Positions 19,201-36,934 of a stretch of DNA of 64,000 bases are shown here, one piece after another. Positions within the stretch are counted from its first letter, which is position 1; every line of letters begins with the position of its first letter. The stretch is from Centroberyx gerrardi. Lineage: Eukaryota; Chordata; Actinopteri; Beryciformes; Berycidae. The stretch spans positions 19,390,676 to 19,454,675 of the forward strand of contig NC_136016.1 in assembly GCF_048128805.1 (NCBI RefSeq), read 5' to 3'. Under the pieces are notes generated by a model. That model did no database searches. It was not told where the DNA came from and saw nothing but the letters and a program-made list of their open reading frames with translations. The position numbers were made by a program, and so were the translations under genes.

Positions 19201-21986
19201 GGACCCATCAAATTGTCTAGGCCAGGGAGTCCAGTCTTGGGTTACAGGCAAGGGCATATCTCAAGCTATCTGCTGGGGTTAGAGGAGAGCGGGCCAGGAT
19301 GCCAGTCTCCAAAGCAACACGGCAGCGGTGCTTGAGTTACCCCTAAGTAGTGCCATGACGATATCCCATGGTAATAGAGTCTCATCTATCATTGTCAGCC
19401 AGCTTGAGTTAATTCAAAGGATTGAGTGCATACCGATGACAAACGACACTGCTGGTGTAATCACCAAGGAGAGAAGTGCTCACCTTCCTACTGAGACAAA
19501 GAATTTTTTGACAAGAGTTTTTGTCATCTGGTAAATAAACGGATGACTAAATGAACTGAAGTAATGAATTTAAAGACATTGTCTCCCAGCCTTATGATAC
19601 TTTCTCCATGGGTTAAAAAAATTTAAATGAGTAAGAAAGTCAATATGCTGGGCAAGAAAATGGACATAAAATAAGGCTTCTCTGGTGCGTCGATTTCAAT
19701 TAGGCTTAATTCAAAAACCCCCAGAAAAAGGGGAAATCCGCACTCTCAAAAAGATATCTTAATTGATTTGTTTTACATGTTTCAAATAAAAATATACAGC
19801 TTGGCGAAATGAAAAGATATCTTTTTTTAGAGTGTGGATTTCCCCTTTTTTTGGTTCTTAAAAAAGTTAAAATAATTCCTTAACATTTCAAGCCTTAAAT
19901 TCTCGTTGAGCGTTTTATGAGCAAAGTGATGTGGACCCATTCTGAAAACTGAGAAGGGTTAAACCAAAGACAAACATCTCTTTGAAACGTACTGCAAATA
20001 TCTGCAATCTGAGCATCAAGTGTTAGTAACGACTACTAGAAGAAAGCTCCATCTCCACAGGGCAGTGAGTTGTAAATAAAGAGTGATGGATTCTCCACTG
20101 ACCCTGATATCCTGCGGTTAATGTTGAACTGTTCACATATATCAGATGCCAGCAAGGTAAGCTGGGGCCCCACCAAGCCGTCCAGCTGCTCACAGAAGTC
20201 CCTCGTCAGCTCCACCGAGGCTGGAAAGAGGCGAGAGAAGGAAGGAAAGCACAGTGGGACGGGACACGAGAGAAACATGTACAACTTTGTTCTTATATGA
20301 GCAGTGAAACGGCCAAAACAGAAGTTGTAATAACAATTGACAAAAAGAAAAGAAATGAGTGGAGGCAAATGACAGCTAACTACATCATATGACTCTAGTT
20401 GTGTGGATACATACCACTGATCATAAAACAAGCCGCAGCGCTCATCGCCTGAAAAAAAAAGAGCAGATCGATGCGGGTTGAATGCAGACCCAGGAATGCA
20501 CAGGTTGCAAATTACATTAATGTAGTGCAACGCAATCATTTTAAAATCCTGCCATTTAATCCCAAAAATCCATATCATTTGATAGAGCAGTGGAACATTT
20601 CATCCTACATCTACTGCTCATAAACAAAAGGTCAAATCCTCCAGTCACAGATTATCAAAATCATCCCCAAAGAAATGAATAGCAACTTTAGAGTACTACC
20701 TTCCCCGTTTTAAAATATATTAAAAAAAAACATAAAGCCTGCGAGTGAATCAAGTGATTAAACCTGTGGACTGCCACCACAAACAGCAGGGATTCAAGCT
20801 CATAATTATTCAGTCTCACCTTATAAACGATCAGATGCAGCTCCTCGTAGCTGTCCTCTGTGTTGACGAATATTTTGGGGAATCGAAATTTGGCCTCTGG
20901 GTCTTTGAGATTGGCAGGTCCTGTCAAGAACCTGGAGAGGACAGAGGATAATATGCTTAGGTAAAAACATTTCCTCCTGGTGAGTAAAAGTCAAAATGGG
21001 TATTCAGATGTGACTCTATAAAAAAAGGATTTATTTGTGTGCTGTCACGCAAATTTTGACTGAATTTGTAGGAATGATGCATCTCGCGGCTGCATTTATG
21101 CATTTTCAACATTACAGTGATTGGTTTGTCTGTTTTGTCATCTTTGTCATGTGATATTGCAGATGCTGCTCGTTCGATTTTGACCAAACTTGGAGGAAAG
21201 CTACATCTCGCTACTGTGCTGCAACATTTGTTCATATCATATCACCCTAGTCATAAGATGCACTTAGAGGTAAACTTTTCACCAAATTCTCGTTAAAGTG
21301 GATCAACCGTTATTCCCTCCCTTCTCTGACTGGTCCAACAGACACGACCACAAACCAACAACAATGAAATCACTGTTGTAATATTAGCTGGATTCCAAGG
21401 ATGCCACTAAATATCAAGGCAGAACGATCTGCATTGAAGTGCGTGTCTGTGTGTGTTTACATGTGTGTGTGCGTGCCTTCTCCTGTGTGTGTGTGTGCTG
21501 GCGTACACTGATCTCAAAGTGCGTCAGTCACCTTCCATAACTTGTTGTATTACAGTTAAGCCTAATCTTTGGGGGCCTCTGCAAACTAATCTCCATGTTC
21601 TACTGCATTATCCCGTTACAGCCGTGAAGCAGCGGTCCCAGTCCAGGACAGGACACCAGGAGTCAGTGTGGGACCGCTGCACCAGCTGCACCTTCACCTG
21701 CAGACACAAGTCACCTCAGGCATGCACGCAGACACAGTGAGATTTATGTGCAAGATAGCAAATATCAATGCAAACATACCCTTGTTACATATTTACACTG
21801 AAACTGAATTGAAAGTGAATTAACCCCAAGCCTGCACCGATACCCTGCCCTCCACCGCTCTAGTTTGTGTTAGCTGAGGGAGTTACATCCTTATCTCATC
21901 TGTTTGTGATGACTGCTACTCAAGCACATTACTGGCAGCGAGCTGAAACCACATGATGCTGGCAAACAGACGTGCATTCGTACCTA

Positions 21987-22019
<33 letters not shown>

Positions 22020-25000
22020 ACACACTACGCTGCTTGGTGCGTAATCCGTATGTAGTTAAAAAATTAGACAAGTCTCTTCGTCCCAAATCAATGTTACCCC
22101 ACTGTCCTGCTAGCCAAGCCACTTCCATTAGCAGACCTACTAATGGACAGCCATTTGTTAAACAAGTGCCAAATTATCCTGCTCCAATATGAAAACAACG
22201 AGCTCTCAGAGAAGACAGAGGCCCAAAAGGCCGCCAATTCAACCATGTGACCTCAAAAGCAACAAAGAACAGACACATCAAAGCACTTTTTAAGTACTTG
22301 AAAATATTTCTACTTTCATTTAACCAAATCCTTTACCCAAGTATGTTGCTGGAAATATGGACAAATATATCACATTTACAACCCAATACAACGCAAAACA
22401 CTAACAGTACAGTGCTCCATTTGGAGCCATTAAAGAAAGTATATGCAACAAGGAAAAACATGTTATGAAATTTGAGTTCATTACAACTTAACAAAGATTT
22501 AGTCAAATTGTGTTTTTTCAATTCAATTTTAATAAATCCTAGTTTCAAAAGGTAAACAAGCACTGTACAGCCTCCAGTCACGAATGAAAGGAGCACTAAG
22601 ACTCAAATAAGGGTCTGAAGTATGACTAGACTACAATTTGTAATGGCAAAACATTTGTCATTACATCTTTACATGCCATTTTCTCGCAGCAAACCAAGTA
22701 CAGTCACGGAATAGCGGTTTCAGAAAACAAAATGCAGCAGGACATTTTATACTGAGGGATAGCATCTATGAACAAGCCACTGAAATTTTCATTTTCAATT
22801 TCAAGGAACAGTTACAGCATCTGTTACCTCTTGCTAGCATTTGCTTTTCGCCCCCCTCCTACCCCGAGTCGAGCCCTACAGCGGCCTGCAGAGAGCCAGG
22901 AGGAAGCGGGCCGTGCCTATACAAGCCCTGTGCAGATACAGAGCGTCGAGGGAGGTTTTCCTTCCCAGGTTAGAGGCCGTTAACGAACTTACCTCCCATA
23001 GTGCAACAGATTCCCTGCGACCTCCGGCCTCAGAGGAGAGTCCCTGCCTGCCAACTGGGGAAAAGAGAGTAAGACGAGGGAGGGGAAAGGAGGGAGAGAG
23101 GATCATATACAATTTTATGACGCCGCATACTTCCCATATTAGCTCCTTGCTCACTTTCCTTATTATGTTTTGACAGTAGAGTGCACGGTTACCATTCTGG
23201 ACACCTTTCTTACACTGTTATATATCATCAATCTGTGATGTTCAGTGCATTCCAGGAGTTTTTTTGTGATTAAGTGTTGTAATTTGCTTTTTTGGTGAAC
23301 CCACTTTCTCTCAACCTGCCTCATCTACTTCGACTTCAGTTAGTGATTTCCTACATTTCCCAGAACGCCTTTCATCAACCCCCAGAGTGAACTTGTTTAA
23401 TTCAGCTGTTGGTTATATGTGTAGGTGGAGAAAGCGATAGCGGTAGCAATAGAAAGCAAAAGTTTTTCCAGTTTCCAGTCGAGAAAAAGTGAGTCGCGTC
23501 CCTTACTCAAAATACACCTGACAGTGTTGAAATTAGTCTCTCTCCTCTTCTACGATGGATTTCACCAAGTATGATCGTCGGTGCAAAATGCCAGCTCTAG
23601 AAAGAAGCCTTTGCTCTCTGATTCTGAGGGACTAACTCCAGAAATCGTGGAAAAAATTTCTGCTATCAAACTCCATTGTAGCTGCTGGAAATATCTCAAC
23701 GTGACATTATGTGTACAGCTGGCTAGTTACAGTATCCAAGGGAATAAGAAAAAAACACCACCAAACAAGACAATAGACCCAGAAATGGAAAGTAGTCCAC
23801 CAATGGCTGTTTTAAAGTGGTTTAGGGTGGACTTTTCATTTAAATGGCATAATAGTGAGTCTCTTCTCTATCCTGTATATCCATCCCTCCTTCCTTCACA
23901 ACAATCATCACCTTCCCTCCTTATCACACCATTCTTTATTTCTTTCACCATGTCCTCAGTCTCTCTCCTCATCTTCCCTCAGCTATTCCCTTCTCTCCCC
24001 ACTCACCTCTGGTTCAGAGTGCCTGGGGAACAGCGAGGTGGTCAGGTACTTGTACAAGATCCTCATGTCATCCTGTTCCAGTCCGCTCCTGCAGACGCAA
24101 ACACAAACACACAGAATTACATCTCTCTGTGTCACGTCTTTCACCCTTACAACAAGGCAGTGTTCAGGCTAACAGGTGCAAAACCATGTGTGGCTGCATG
24201 AGTATTTTTCAGTGTGCTGTAAATAATATAATAGGTAATGGGTTAGATGATAAAATGAGTTCTAGTGCTAATTATTGTTCTGTGTAATTGTAAATGTGCT
24301 AAGATGAATACTACAGCTGCAGAGGATGAGAGCAGACAATCCTGCCGCAATAATGGGCAGATATAACCTGAGCGCAAATTAAACTGCTCATCTCCCTGTG
24401 TCTGTTGAAGTAATCAAAGGTCACACAATGCCGTCAAAAACTGCTCTCGAGTCAATTCATTAGCGATCACGTAATCCCCCTGCTCACACAGCGAGCGGAC
24501 AGGCTGACAGCGCAATTAAAGGTACTAAGGATCATGTCAGAGTGCACATAACCCACAAAGAGGATTAGAGGGCATATTTGAAGCCGCCTCTGTTCTACCC
24601 GGCCTGTTGTAATGCGTTTGCAGATGCCAACGGCAGTATTTTACCTAGGCAGAAGGCTGAGAATAGATGCAGGGAGGTGTAAGGGTCTACCTTGGCTTCC
24701 CGAGTCTTTTAGAATTCATTGTAAAGTCCTTTTATTTGTCTATAAAGCACTAAATGGCCTAGCACCTTCATACATTAAAGATTGTTTATCATTTTAGAAC
24801 ACTTAGGCCCTCTAACCCTTTTACACAAGAACTCTGGTGAAGCCGCCTTCTGTTTTTACGCCCCTAAACTCTGGAAAACCCTCCCACAAGATCTCAGAAT
24901 GCCGAGCTCTGTTGGTATTTTTAAGAAAAAGTTAAAGACACATCTTTTTAATCTGGCTTTAATTTAAGGTTGTTCTATGCACAGAGGATTTTATGTTCAT

Positions 25001-28000
25001 ATTCCTCTTTTTTTCTGTTCTGTTTTTTGTTTTATATTCATATTCGTCTTATTAACCTGTTTTTATCCTGTTTTATTCTTTTATTTTACATCAGCTATTT
25101 TACTGCTTGTTAGGTATTTATGTTTAACTTTCCTGTTTTTATTTATTATGTGAAGCACTTTGGGCTACAATTCTGTATGAATGGTGCTATACAAATAAAG
25201 TTTATGATCATTATTGTTATTATTATGGGTCTGGCATAGTACAGGCTGCAAGTAACACTTCAGGAAATCACCGCAATATTCCTAATTTTCTTTATAAAGT
25301 ACCTAGTGCACAGGGCTTCATATAGAGAATCCACTACTGTTGTGGATGTTCTGTTGTGTCAGTTAACTTTGACGGACAAGACACACAATTTAGATCACGT
25401 TTTCAACAAGCGCTCAGTCCGTACCAGATGAGCTGGTCGTTGTAGAGGAAGGCTGTGTATTTGACCAGGCTGAGGCTCTCCTCCACTCTGTTGACGAAGG
25501 ACTGGATCTTCAGGTAGGTCATCTTGTCCAGCGGGAAGAAGCTGATGCCCCCAAATACATCCAGCAGGTCACAGGACTGCAGGTGGAGAGTCTGCAGATA
25601 CTGAAACCCCCGGTATGAACGCACAGGGACACACACACACACACATGCACACACACAAAACAAGAGATGCCCCACAGACACAGGAGAAGGAAAGGAGAAA
25701 GGGGTTAGTTTACCTGCCTACTAGTGCTTGCTTACCATGCAATAAAGACAGCGGAGAGAGGAGCAGACGCTCTCTAGAGACGCCGACGTCACCTCAGGGC
25801 AGAGGAGAGGCGCTGACATTCAACCTCTGATACACACACCATCGGCTCTCTCTTTCTCTCTCTGTCTTTGGGTTACATTCTGGAGAGGGAAGCCCATGTA
25901 AGCTTAAGACGCTCTGAAGGGTATTCCCTAATTAGAAATGAATTTTTTATACTTGGGAATAATCTCAGTGTTTATGCCTAAAGCTGGATCCTTCCAGCGA
26001 GGTGAGGGCAGCACAAGGCGACGGCTAATGCTGGCGGTTACCGAGAATTACTTGGCAATTAGGCGTGACTGCAAACACGACTGATGCAACGGCTTCCCCA
26101 AATGTAACTTGTGTCAAAACCTATTTACAAAAATAAAGAGTCAATGTATGTTTAAGTGTCATCCAACTGGAAATCATCCGGAACCAAGTGGACATTTGTG
26201 GAGCCAAACCCATGTGAAAACACTGGCTGTCAGGCCTGACCGACTTTTTATGAACAACTATGCACTATGTAATCAAAATTAATTACACTGTCAAGGCAAG
26301 CCCAACGTAAACTAATGGTCTGTGTTGGAAAACAAAAAAAGACATCTCCACCCAGCAACAAGCATTTATCTGTCAACGTGGTTTTGTCTATTTACCCTGT
26401 AGAAGAACTTTTCAAGCTTCTGAATGAGCAGCTCCACTCCACCTGCCTCCATTGCTCTGCCAAACGTGCCGTTGAAGAGCTAGAGGAGTAAAAAGACAAT
26501 AATCAGTGTTACAATGCGACTCTTTTTGTAGTTTTTAAAGCCTCAACATGGGATAGTTTGGGGTACATTTATTATAGGTATCTGTGCATGGATTTTTGGA
26601 GGGGAGGACCTAGTTTCCATTTTGTCCGTTTTCTTCAATGGCTAAGTTTGGCCATTTTGGACGTATATATATATATATATATATATAATTTGTCTCTTCC
26701 ATACCTGCAGTACTTGGACCTGCAGAGAATATTAACTCCAGAGTCAGCTGTTGGTTGAGGTGGTGAGCTCCATTGCCTCTTGCTGCTAACAATGAGTCCA
26801 AATGGGGTTTGTCAAAATTTCGCCAAAAAAGCCAGTGTGTGATGATATGGCGACCAACTGACGTATTTCTATCCATGATCCGGAAAGCAGCGGCACCGCA
26901 CCATTTCCACTCAGTGGATCGTCTTCTACCAATGTCAACTCGGCACCATGTGCAATTGTTTACAACCTGGCTTGACAAAACTAGATCACACCGCCAGTAA
27001 CGCACTTTCACCCCACAGCAGTCTGTGCTGCGGCAGAGAAAAATAGTTTCATGATTTCCTGATTAGTTTCAACTGACAGCTGACTCTGGAGTCAGTATTC
27101 TCTGCGGGTCCAAGTACTAAAGGGTTGTAAGAGAGAAATTATATTTAGGACCAAAATCGCTGAACTTTATCCTTTAAGATGAAGCCTCTACTAGAATATT
27201 TATATGCAATGTCAGACTGTACTTTAACTACACAAAAAAGCATAACAACCATGTTGTGAAAGCATCACTCTGAAATGTCAAAGCGTACTCACCTTGTACA
27301 TACTGTAGCATTGCCTCAACACTGCACCATAAACAGTGTCCTACAGAAGGAAGAGGGCATGGTAAGGTATAAAAACAGACAATATACCATGGAAGAAATG
27401 AAGTTGAAGAGAAAGTTCTCTTGATACTCACAAGTATCTCCTCTTCCTGATACTCTATGGTGGGAGGTTTACCATCTTTGTTAGGTTTCTCTACCATTGG
27501 GTTTCGCACCACCTGAAGAACCAATTAAAAACACCAAAATCAGTGAATATAAGCGATTGGTTGAGCACATCTAAATTACATTCCAAAGACAGTCTACAAT
27601 GTCTTGACGAACACAGCATGTACTGTACAAGTAAAGTAAATGGAAAGTAAAGACCATGGCAAGTTGTACGATACCATGACTATCCAGAAATTGTCCTCTG
27701 GTTCAAAGAAAAACTGCCTGTTCTTCTGTGTGTGCAGGGATTTAGCTGGTTTTGTCGGACAGAATGTTCTGAAACGCAGAAAACATGGCAGTTAGGAAAG
27801 ACGAGGTACAAAACCAATACTCAGGATGTAAGTACAGATACAAGAGTCGGGGAACAGATACAAATACAAAAAGGTGGGAAATTAAATTAATTTTAGCTGT
27901 GACCTAGTTGGCTGATAAAATAGAGTCTGGTGAATTTAGGGATGTACCAGACACTGCAGCCTTCAGTTTCCTGTCCTGGATGTAATTTTAGTCCTTAGCT

Positions 28001-29238
28001 CAGGGTTTTCCCAAGGAGTGATTGATTGTATTTTGACTGATTGGAAACATAACGCTGTTCAAATTTCACAAGCTGGTGCAATGCCACCATTCACAACTTG
28101 TGGACAGCTCTGCTCTGGGTTCGACCTGGTGTAAACTACATGGGAGGAAACCCCGGCAGGCAGTGGCCCAGCTGCAGATTTATGGCAGTATCATGGAATA
28201 CAGCATTAGGCCCTACATTTATATAATACTAACATCTGTAAGAGGATTTGAAAAGATGACTATATAATCATTCTCCATTTAACACAGAGGCACACAAGAG
28301 CCTCTGTTGTACATTCCTACAGCATGGCCTAAAGCTTGCAGCCATTCTACTATTCTACTGTTCTTGCCACATCAGTGGCATTTGGGGAATCTAAGTCAAG
28401 AGTCTGTAGTCAGCTCCGCCAATCAGAAGTAATGTTAACATGAGAGTCGGCTGCACTACTGCTAAATTTTGGATGGTTAGATTTAACTGAGAGACAGAAA
28501 CGTAAAACCCCAAATCAGATCAAATCTATACATTACTACCATATTTTAAAAATTAGAACCAAGATGACTAGCTCCCCATTTTGTGTTTTTACCAAGACTA
28601 CATTTAAATTACCAACACTACTGCAACATTTCCCTATTCTGTTGAAACTCAGCTTCAAAGACAAGCCACTTTCCTGTCTGCCTGCATAGAAGTAGCTAGT
28701 CAATGCAAAACCTGTTAGTAATGTTAGATACTTTTTTCCCCATATCTAAGCTAGATGCACAGGTGACCCACCTGGTCTGTAATGTGCTGGGAAAATGCTG
28801 CTGTAGCTGCACTCTGCTTCTGTTCAAAGTACAATAGTAAGATCTCTACCTGGTAAACTGTACAATGGCTTCACAAAGGCCCACATTACGGATCTTCTCA
28901 TTCTTCTCCACCTCACAGGGATGGTAAAACAAGATCTTCTTCTCCTCCTAAACAAGACACGTCAGTTAGCAATTTAGATAGGAGTAAATTAAGGATTTTA
29001 TCAAAACACCCCCAGCAAAAACCTACTGTTTACTTTAATAAAGATCAGGCTGGAGATACATTAAGTACACTGCTGCAGGACAGAGAGGTATGAAATATGT
29101 AATTAGCAGGAAAAAAAAAAACATTTTTCCTGTGGGAGTAGACCTCACCTCTCCTTCACGTGGCCCAAATGAAGGGTTGTAAATGAAAAAATTTAGCAGA
29201 GATGGCGTGTACTGTTTCTCTTGCATTCCTGTGGCCAT
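16226..29238 (-). CDS. ccz1: ccz1, vacuolar fusion protein CCZ1 homolog, complete, 473 residues
   Basis: The coding exons in transcript order are 29238-29149, 28947-28850, 27768-27675, 27512-27432, 27340-27293, 26479-26396, 25600-25425, 24088-24007, 23054-22993, 20931-20820, 20448-20415, 20220-20103, 18005-17847, 16532-16405 and 16281-16226. All joints are GT-AG and in phase (1422 nt). Diagnostic blocks follow human CCZ1 almost word for word: LNFFIYNPSFGPREGE, NEKIRNVGLCEAIVQFTR, HLQSCDLLDVFGGISFFPLD, DDMRILYKYLTTSLFPRH, FRFPKIFVNTEDSYEELHL, GPQLTLLASDICEQFNIN, FKFIYFNHMNLAEKS, AMTDYWVVGKKSD and the end ATQFNNIFFLD. Family knowledge: CCZ1 pairs with MON1 through longin domains to form the guanine-nucleotide exchange factor for Rab7 on late endosomes and autophagosomes. 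The N-terminus is shorter than the Ala/Gly-rich human one, and total length (482 in human) agrees. The start ATG lies 7 bases inside its exon. Introns carry a LINE, a SINE and MITE copies. Confidence 0.97.
18166..18700 (+). repeat. Dispersed repeat, first of two copies in ccz1 introns
   Basis: About 190 bp from 18166 (GGAATGATGCATCTCGCCGC, then ATTACAGTGATTGGTTCGTC, then AAACTTGGAGGAAAGCTACA) recurs in the same orientation at 21040-21230 with scattered differences. The left copy continues about 300 bp further, through TTTAACTATAGCGCCCCC. The family was not identified and no target duplication was found. Confidence 0.6.
18760..18930 (+). mobile_element. tRNA-derived teleost SINE in a ccz1 intron
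   Basis: AATGGGTAGAGCATGACACA (A-box region) and GGTTAGGTGATCAACTCACA (weak B-box) are followed by the characteristic tail GACTTTGGATAAAAACATCC with CACCAAATGGCATG. The tail CTTTGGATAAAAGCGTCTGC is a known hallmark of several teleost SINE families. It is diverged and shows no clear target duplication. Confidence 0.7.
19724..19852. mobile_element. Compact hairpin MITE in a ccz1 intron
   Basis: AAAAAGGGGAAATCCGCACT followed by CTCAAAAAGATATCTT (19725-19760) pairs with AAAAGATATCTTTTTTTAGA followed by GTGTGGATTTCCCCTTTTT (19812-19850). The arms are about 36-40 bp around a loop of about 50 bp. There is no coding potential and the family is not named. Confidence 0.65.
21040..21235 (+). repeat. 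Dispersed repeat, second copy (see 18166)
   Basis: GGAATGATGCATCTCGCGGC, ATTACAGTGATTGGTTTGTC and AAACTTGGAGGAAAGCTACA match the copy at 18166 in order and orientation. The match ends at the CTGCAACA block near 21227. Confidence 0.6.
23290..23850. repeat. Dispersed repeat fragment in a ccz1 intron
   Basis: AGTGATTTCCTACATTTCCC with AGAACGCCTTTC and, at the far end, TTTAAAGTGGTTTAGGGTGG resemble sequences I associate with interspersed teleost DNA repeats. No matching inverted end was found on the left, so this is probably partial. This is recognition from memory only. Confidence 0.3.
24590..25227 (+). mobile_element. 5'-truncated non-LTR retrotransposon (L2/Rex1-like LINE), 3' end
   Basis: Two adjoining frames encode the C-terminal end of a LINE reverse transcriptase: LPWLPESFRIHCKVLLFVYKAL (24688-24753, shown in part: KVLLFVYKALNGLAPSYIKD), then GEAAFCFYAPKLWKTLPQDL and FKKKLKTHLFNLAL to a stop near 24965. 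The two parts lie in different frames around 24790, so the copy has a frameshift. The 3' tail has GCACTTTGGGCTACA, GGTGCTATACAAATAAAG and a short ATT-rich repeat (25208-25227), the usual end of this fish LINE type. Only the last 640 bp or so are present, as with most LINE insertions. It lies in a ccz1 intron on the opposite strand to the gene. Confidence 0.85.
26641..27170. mobile_element. Long inverted-repeat MITE with an internal TA microsatellite
   Basis: The arm at about 26685-26759 (CAGTACTTGGACCTGCAGAG, ACTCCAGAGTCAGCTG) is repeated inverted at about 27069-27143 (CAGCTGACTCTGGAGTCAGT, CTGCGGGTCCAAGTACT). Weaker pairing continues outward (GGCCATTTTGG at left, CCAAAATCGC at right). A (TA)n tract at 26664-26688 interrupts the left arm. 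The outer limits are uncertain. It is in a ccz1 intron and has no transposase. Confidence 0.65.
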
Positions 29239-29244
29239 TCTTGG

Positions 29245-30150
29245 ACTGCAATAGACACAAAGCACAAGGCTGATGAACAAACACAGCAAGCTTGAAGCCT
29301 TCTTGATTTCTTTTAGGTTAATTAAACGTTGATCTTACTTGATCAAAATCACACCTGCCTTACCTGATCATCAGCATTAGAGTAACTTGTGTCGAGATTT
29401 CCTTTGTTCCAAAGAAAGTTTGGTTAGCATGCCGTGTGCCTGCAGAATGAAGAGAAGTATGACACAAATCTAGAGAGAAACAACCACTAACTCCTAATTA
29501 GTGGGTCCACACGTTGAATAAAGTTGACGAGCCAAATTTGACACAACTGCAAGAAACTAGTAGTACACAGGGCATTTAAGAGACACGTTTGTTAGCAACT
29601 TGCTGACTTTATTCTGTCACTCGCATTGTTTACATTGATGCTACTGTAAGTTAGCATCCAGTAAACTCTGCAAGCAGAGCAGCAAGCTTAGCTAAACCTG
29701 TACAACAACCGGCCCGGACTGGGAAAAACTAAATCTTTGTACAGTAGATTAATTATTTCTTCTGACTCAACGAACTGAAGAGCAATCTCTTTGGTTCCGT
29801 CAGCAAACCAACACAGCTAGTTGTCTAGCTTGTAATTAGCCGACGTTAGGTGGTCAATTTGAGTAGCTAGCTAGCTAGTTGGCTATGCTAGCACTAATGA
29901 CAACAGTCCGCCGCCAGCAGCAGTTTGAGTTGTGTTTGCAGAGATACAAGCGGGGGAAGACCTCGTTGAACCGCGACAGTGACCGTACAACACAGCTGTA
30001 ATACTCACCTTATAGTGTATAAACCTGACACGTTCAGAGGCTTGTGGTCATAGTTGGCGTAAATCAAAATAAAAGTTGAGGAAATGAGATCAATGAGAGG
30101 AGATGCCGCATATACTTCACATTCTAAACTTCCTGCTTCTGACAGCGGAG
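29245..30150 (-). promoter_or_regulatory. ccz1: ccz1 5' untranslated exons and promoter region
   Basis: The start-codon exon begins at 29245 (acceptor TCTATTGCAG). Upstream, 29442-29374 has an acceptor (ATTCTGCAG) and donor (ATCAG|GTAAGG) and looks like a noncoding or alternative exon. It holds a short upstream frame (ATG CTA ACC, 17 codons). A further donor, TATAAG|GTGAGTATTAC, ends a first exon at 30009. No TATA box is placed suitably before it. Whether the middle exon is always included cannot be told from sequence. Confidence 0.5.
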
Positions 30151-30159
30151 CGTCACAAG

Positions 30160-31740
30160 TCCAAGTGCTCGGGTAGATTTGATTTCACACGATGTAAGGT
30201 TCCTGAATTAAAGTTCCTCCTCGCCTTCAAAGATGTACAGTATGTAGAGTGTTAAATTAACAAGGGATCTTTTACTATCAAGTATAAGTCATTTTTCTAA
30301 CAACATCTGAGAAGAGAATGAGCAGGATTGTGTAAAGTCTATCCTATTGATTGATAATGAAGACTGGTGGTTTCAGACTTTTGTAGAGAGTTTTGTGTTA
30401 GGCCTTTAAATTCTGACTGGGACCAACTTAAATAATGTCTACGAATCAAATGACAGCTACAAGCTGCTTGTTCTCCCTGTATAATGTGTTAACAACACAG
30501 CTGGATGAAATTATCTTTGACCCTAACAAATATCCCACTATTTTGGTATCTGTTTCCAATATAGGCTAATTTCACTTGCTCTAGTCTTCATCTTAACTTA
30601 ACTAAACCCTTCTTTGGTCTCAGTCTTGATTCCAATTAGTCTAAGCCCGGTCTTTTTTTCCCCTGGACTTGTCTTGGGGGTTTTTGATTACATCCTCAGG
30701 CATCTCTGCACTGTACACTGGGGATAATGATGGCAGTCTCTACTGTTTGGTGGGGTTTGTGTAACAACCTTTGGCATGGCCTGTGAACCACTTCATGGCG
30801 GTAACATAGACACTGGGGATACTTAAAGAAATTGATGCAATCCCCTCCTATCAATACATTATTGACCTATCAGGCATAGTGCAAACAGTGAACCGATTCC
30901 CTGAACTCTACAAGGAAACCTACAAGGAAAACTGCTTTTAGATCTTGTAAAATAGACTTAAGCCTCTGACAGCAATGAATGATGCGAAATAATAGTTGAG
31001 CTGGTTCTGATCTTGTCCTCTGTCTCGTCTGCTGGGCAAATTCAGTCAGCAGAAACTCTAGAAGGGAGACTTTTGCCAGAGAGAGACATCGAGAGGCTCT
31101 GGTCATTTGTAACTTTAATCTGCACATTCAGTCCCTTGCTAAAGTTTCACCACAAATTTACTTTCAATCTTTGATACTCTCTATCTTGTCCCTTCTTTAT
31201 AGATCATGTAAGGAAATCCTTATTGAGTTATGAGGGGGAAATACAGTAGACTAATACCTTCAAGTTCTCTCATGGTTATTCTTTAGTAAACGATCTATGA
31301 ATAATAGACCATATCATCATTTGAAATGATTTTCAAGATAATCATTAGCAAGACTGTCATCAACATCAATTTGCAATCATGTTAGTCTCTAAAACTCTTC
31401 TCATTTTATCCTGTGAAGTCATGCAAACCCATAATAGCACTCAAGTAACTCAATTTAATGTGTTTATATTTGTTCTGTGATATTCATAAATACACAGCAT
31501 ACTACCACTGTTTCAAATAATCCCTCTACACTTAGTGCCTTTACCCCCTGCTCTTATTTATGTAATCTAGGTTCAATTCAACCTCCAACATGTTAGGTAG
31601 GATACATGTATATACTCTCGAGGAATTTAGCACAGTGCTACATGCATTTCTGCTGCATATAAACCTCTCCACAGCTGGAATATGATATATAGACTGATGT
31701 GATATAGAATGAGCATAAAGAGGCAGTGTATACGTTTCCA
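30160..31740. other. Intergenic, no gene seen
   Basis: This lies between the ccz1 5' end and the 3' end of the oncomodulin-like gene. It is AT-rich and single-copy in appearance. Frames are short and unrecognised. Confidence 0.6.
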
Positions 31741-31744
31741 CATG

Positions 31745-31750
31745 TTTATT
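31745..31750 (-). terminator. Candidate poly(A) signal of the oncomodulin-like gene
   Basis: AATAAA on minus (TTTATT on plus), about 250 bp after the stop codon at 31999-32001. Confidence 0.45.
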
Positions 31751-31998
31751 TATTCGTCTCATTCATTGTCAGTGGTGAGGTGGGGAGTTGAGCGCAGAAC
31801 AGAAAAACATGGACCAAGACTCAGATAAAGGCAGATTAAAAAGGGGGTTGTCTTCTAAATGAGCAAAAAGGTCATTTAAAAACAATTCAAGCACGCAGAA
31901 TTTGGGGGCAGAAAATAAAAGAAAGGCTGGGGGATCTGGAGACGTCCAGAGGGAAGAAGACCTGAAGACTTGAGCGCTCTCTTCTTCTTCTGCAGAAC

Positions 31999-36831
<4,833 letters not shown>

Positions 36832-36871
36832 ATTAATCCTGTAGGGTGAAAGAAGAGCATGGTAAATTATT

Positions 36872-36872
<1 letters not shown>

Positions 36873-36931
<59 letters not shown>
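36873..36931. repeat. (TC)n microsatellite
   Basis: About 29 TC units in intron 1 of the oncomodulin-like gene. Confidence 0.95.

Positions 36932-36934
<3 letters not shown>

Noticed and set aside
24590-25227. Host gene encoding LPWLPESFRIH...KTHLFNLAL
   Set aside because: The sequence is the C-terminus of a LINE reverse transcriptase followed by a LINE-type 3' tail, not a host gene.
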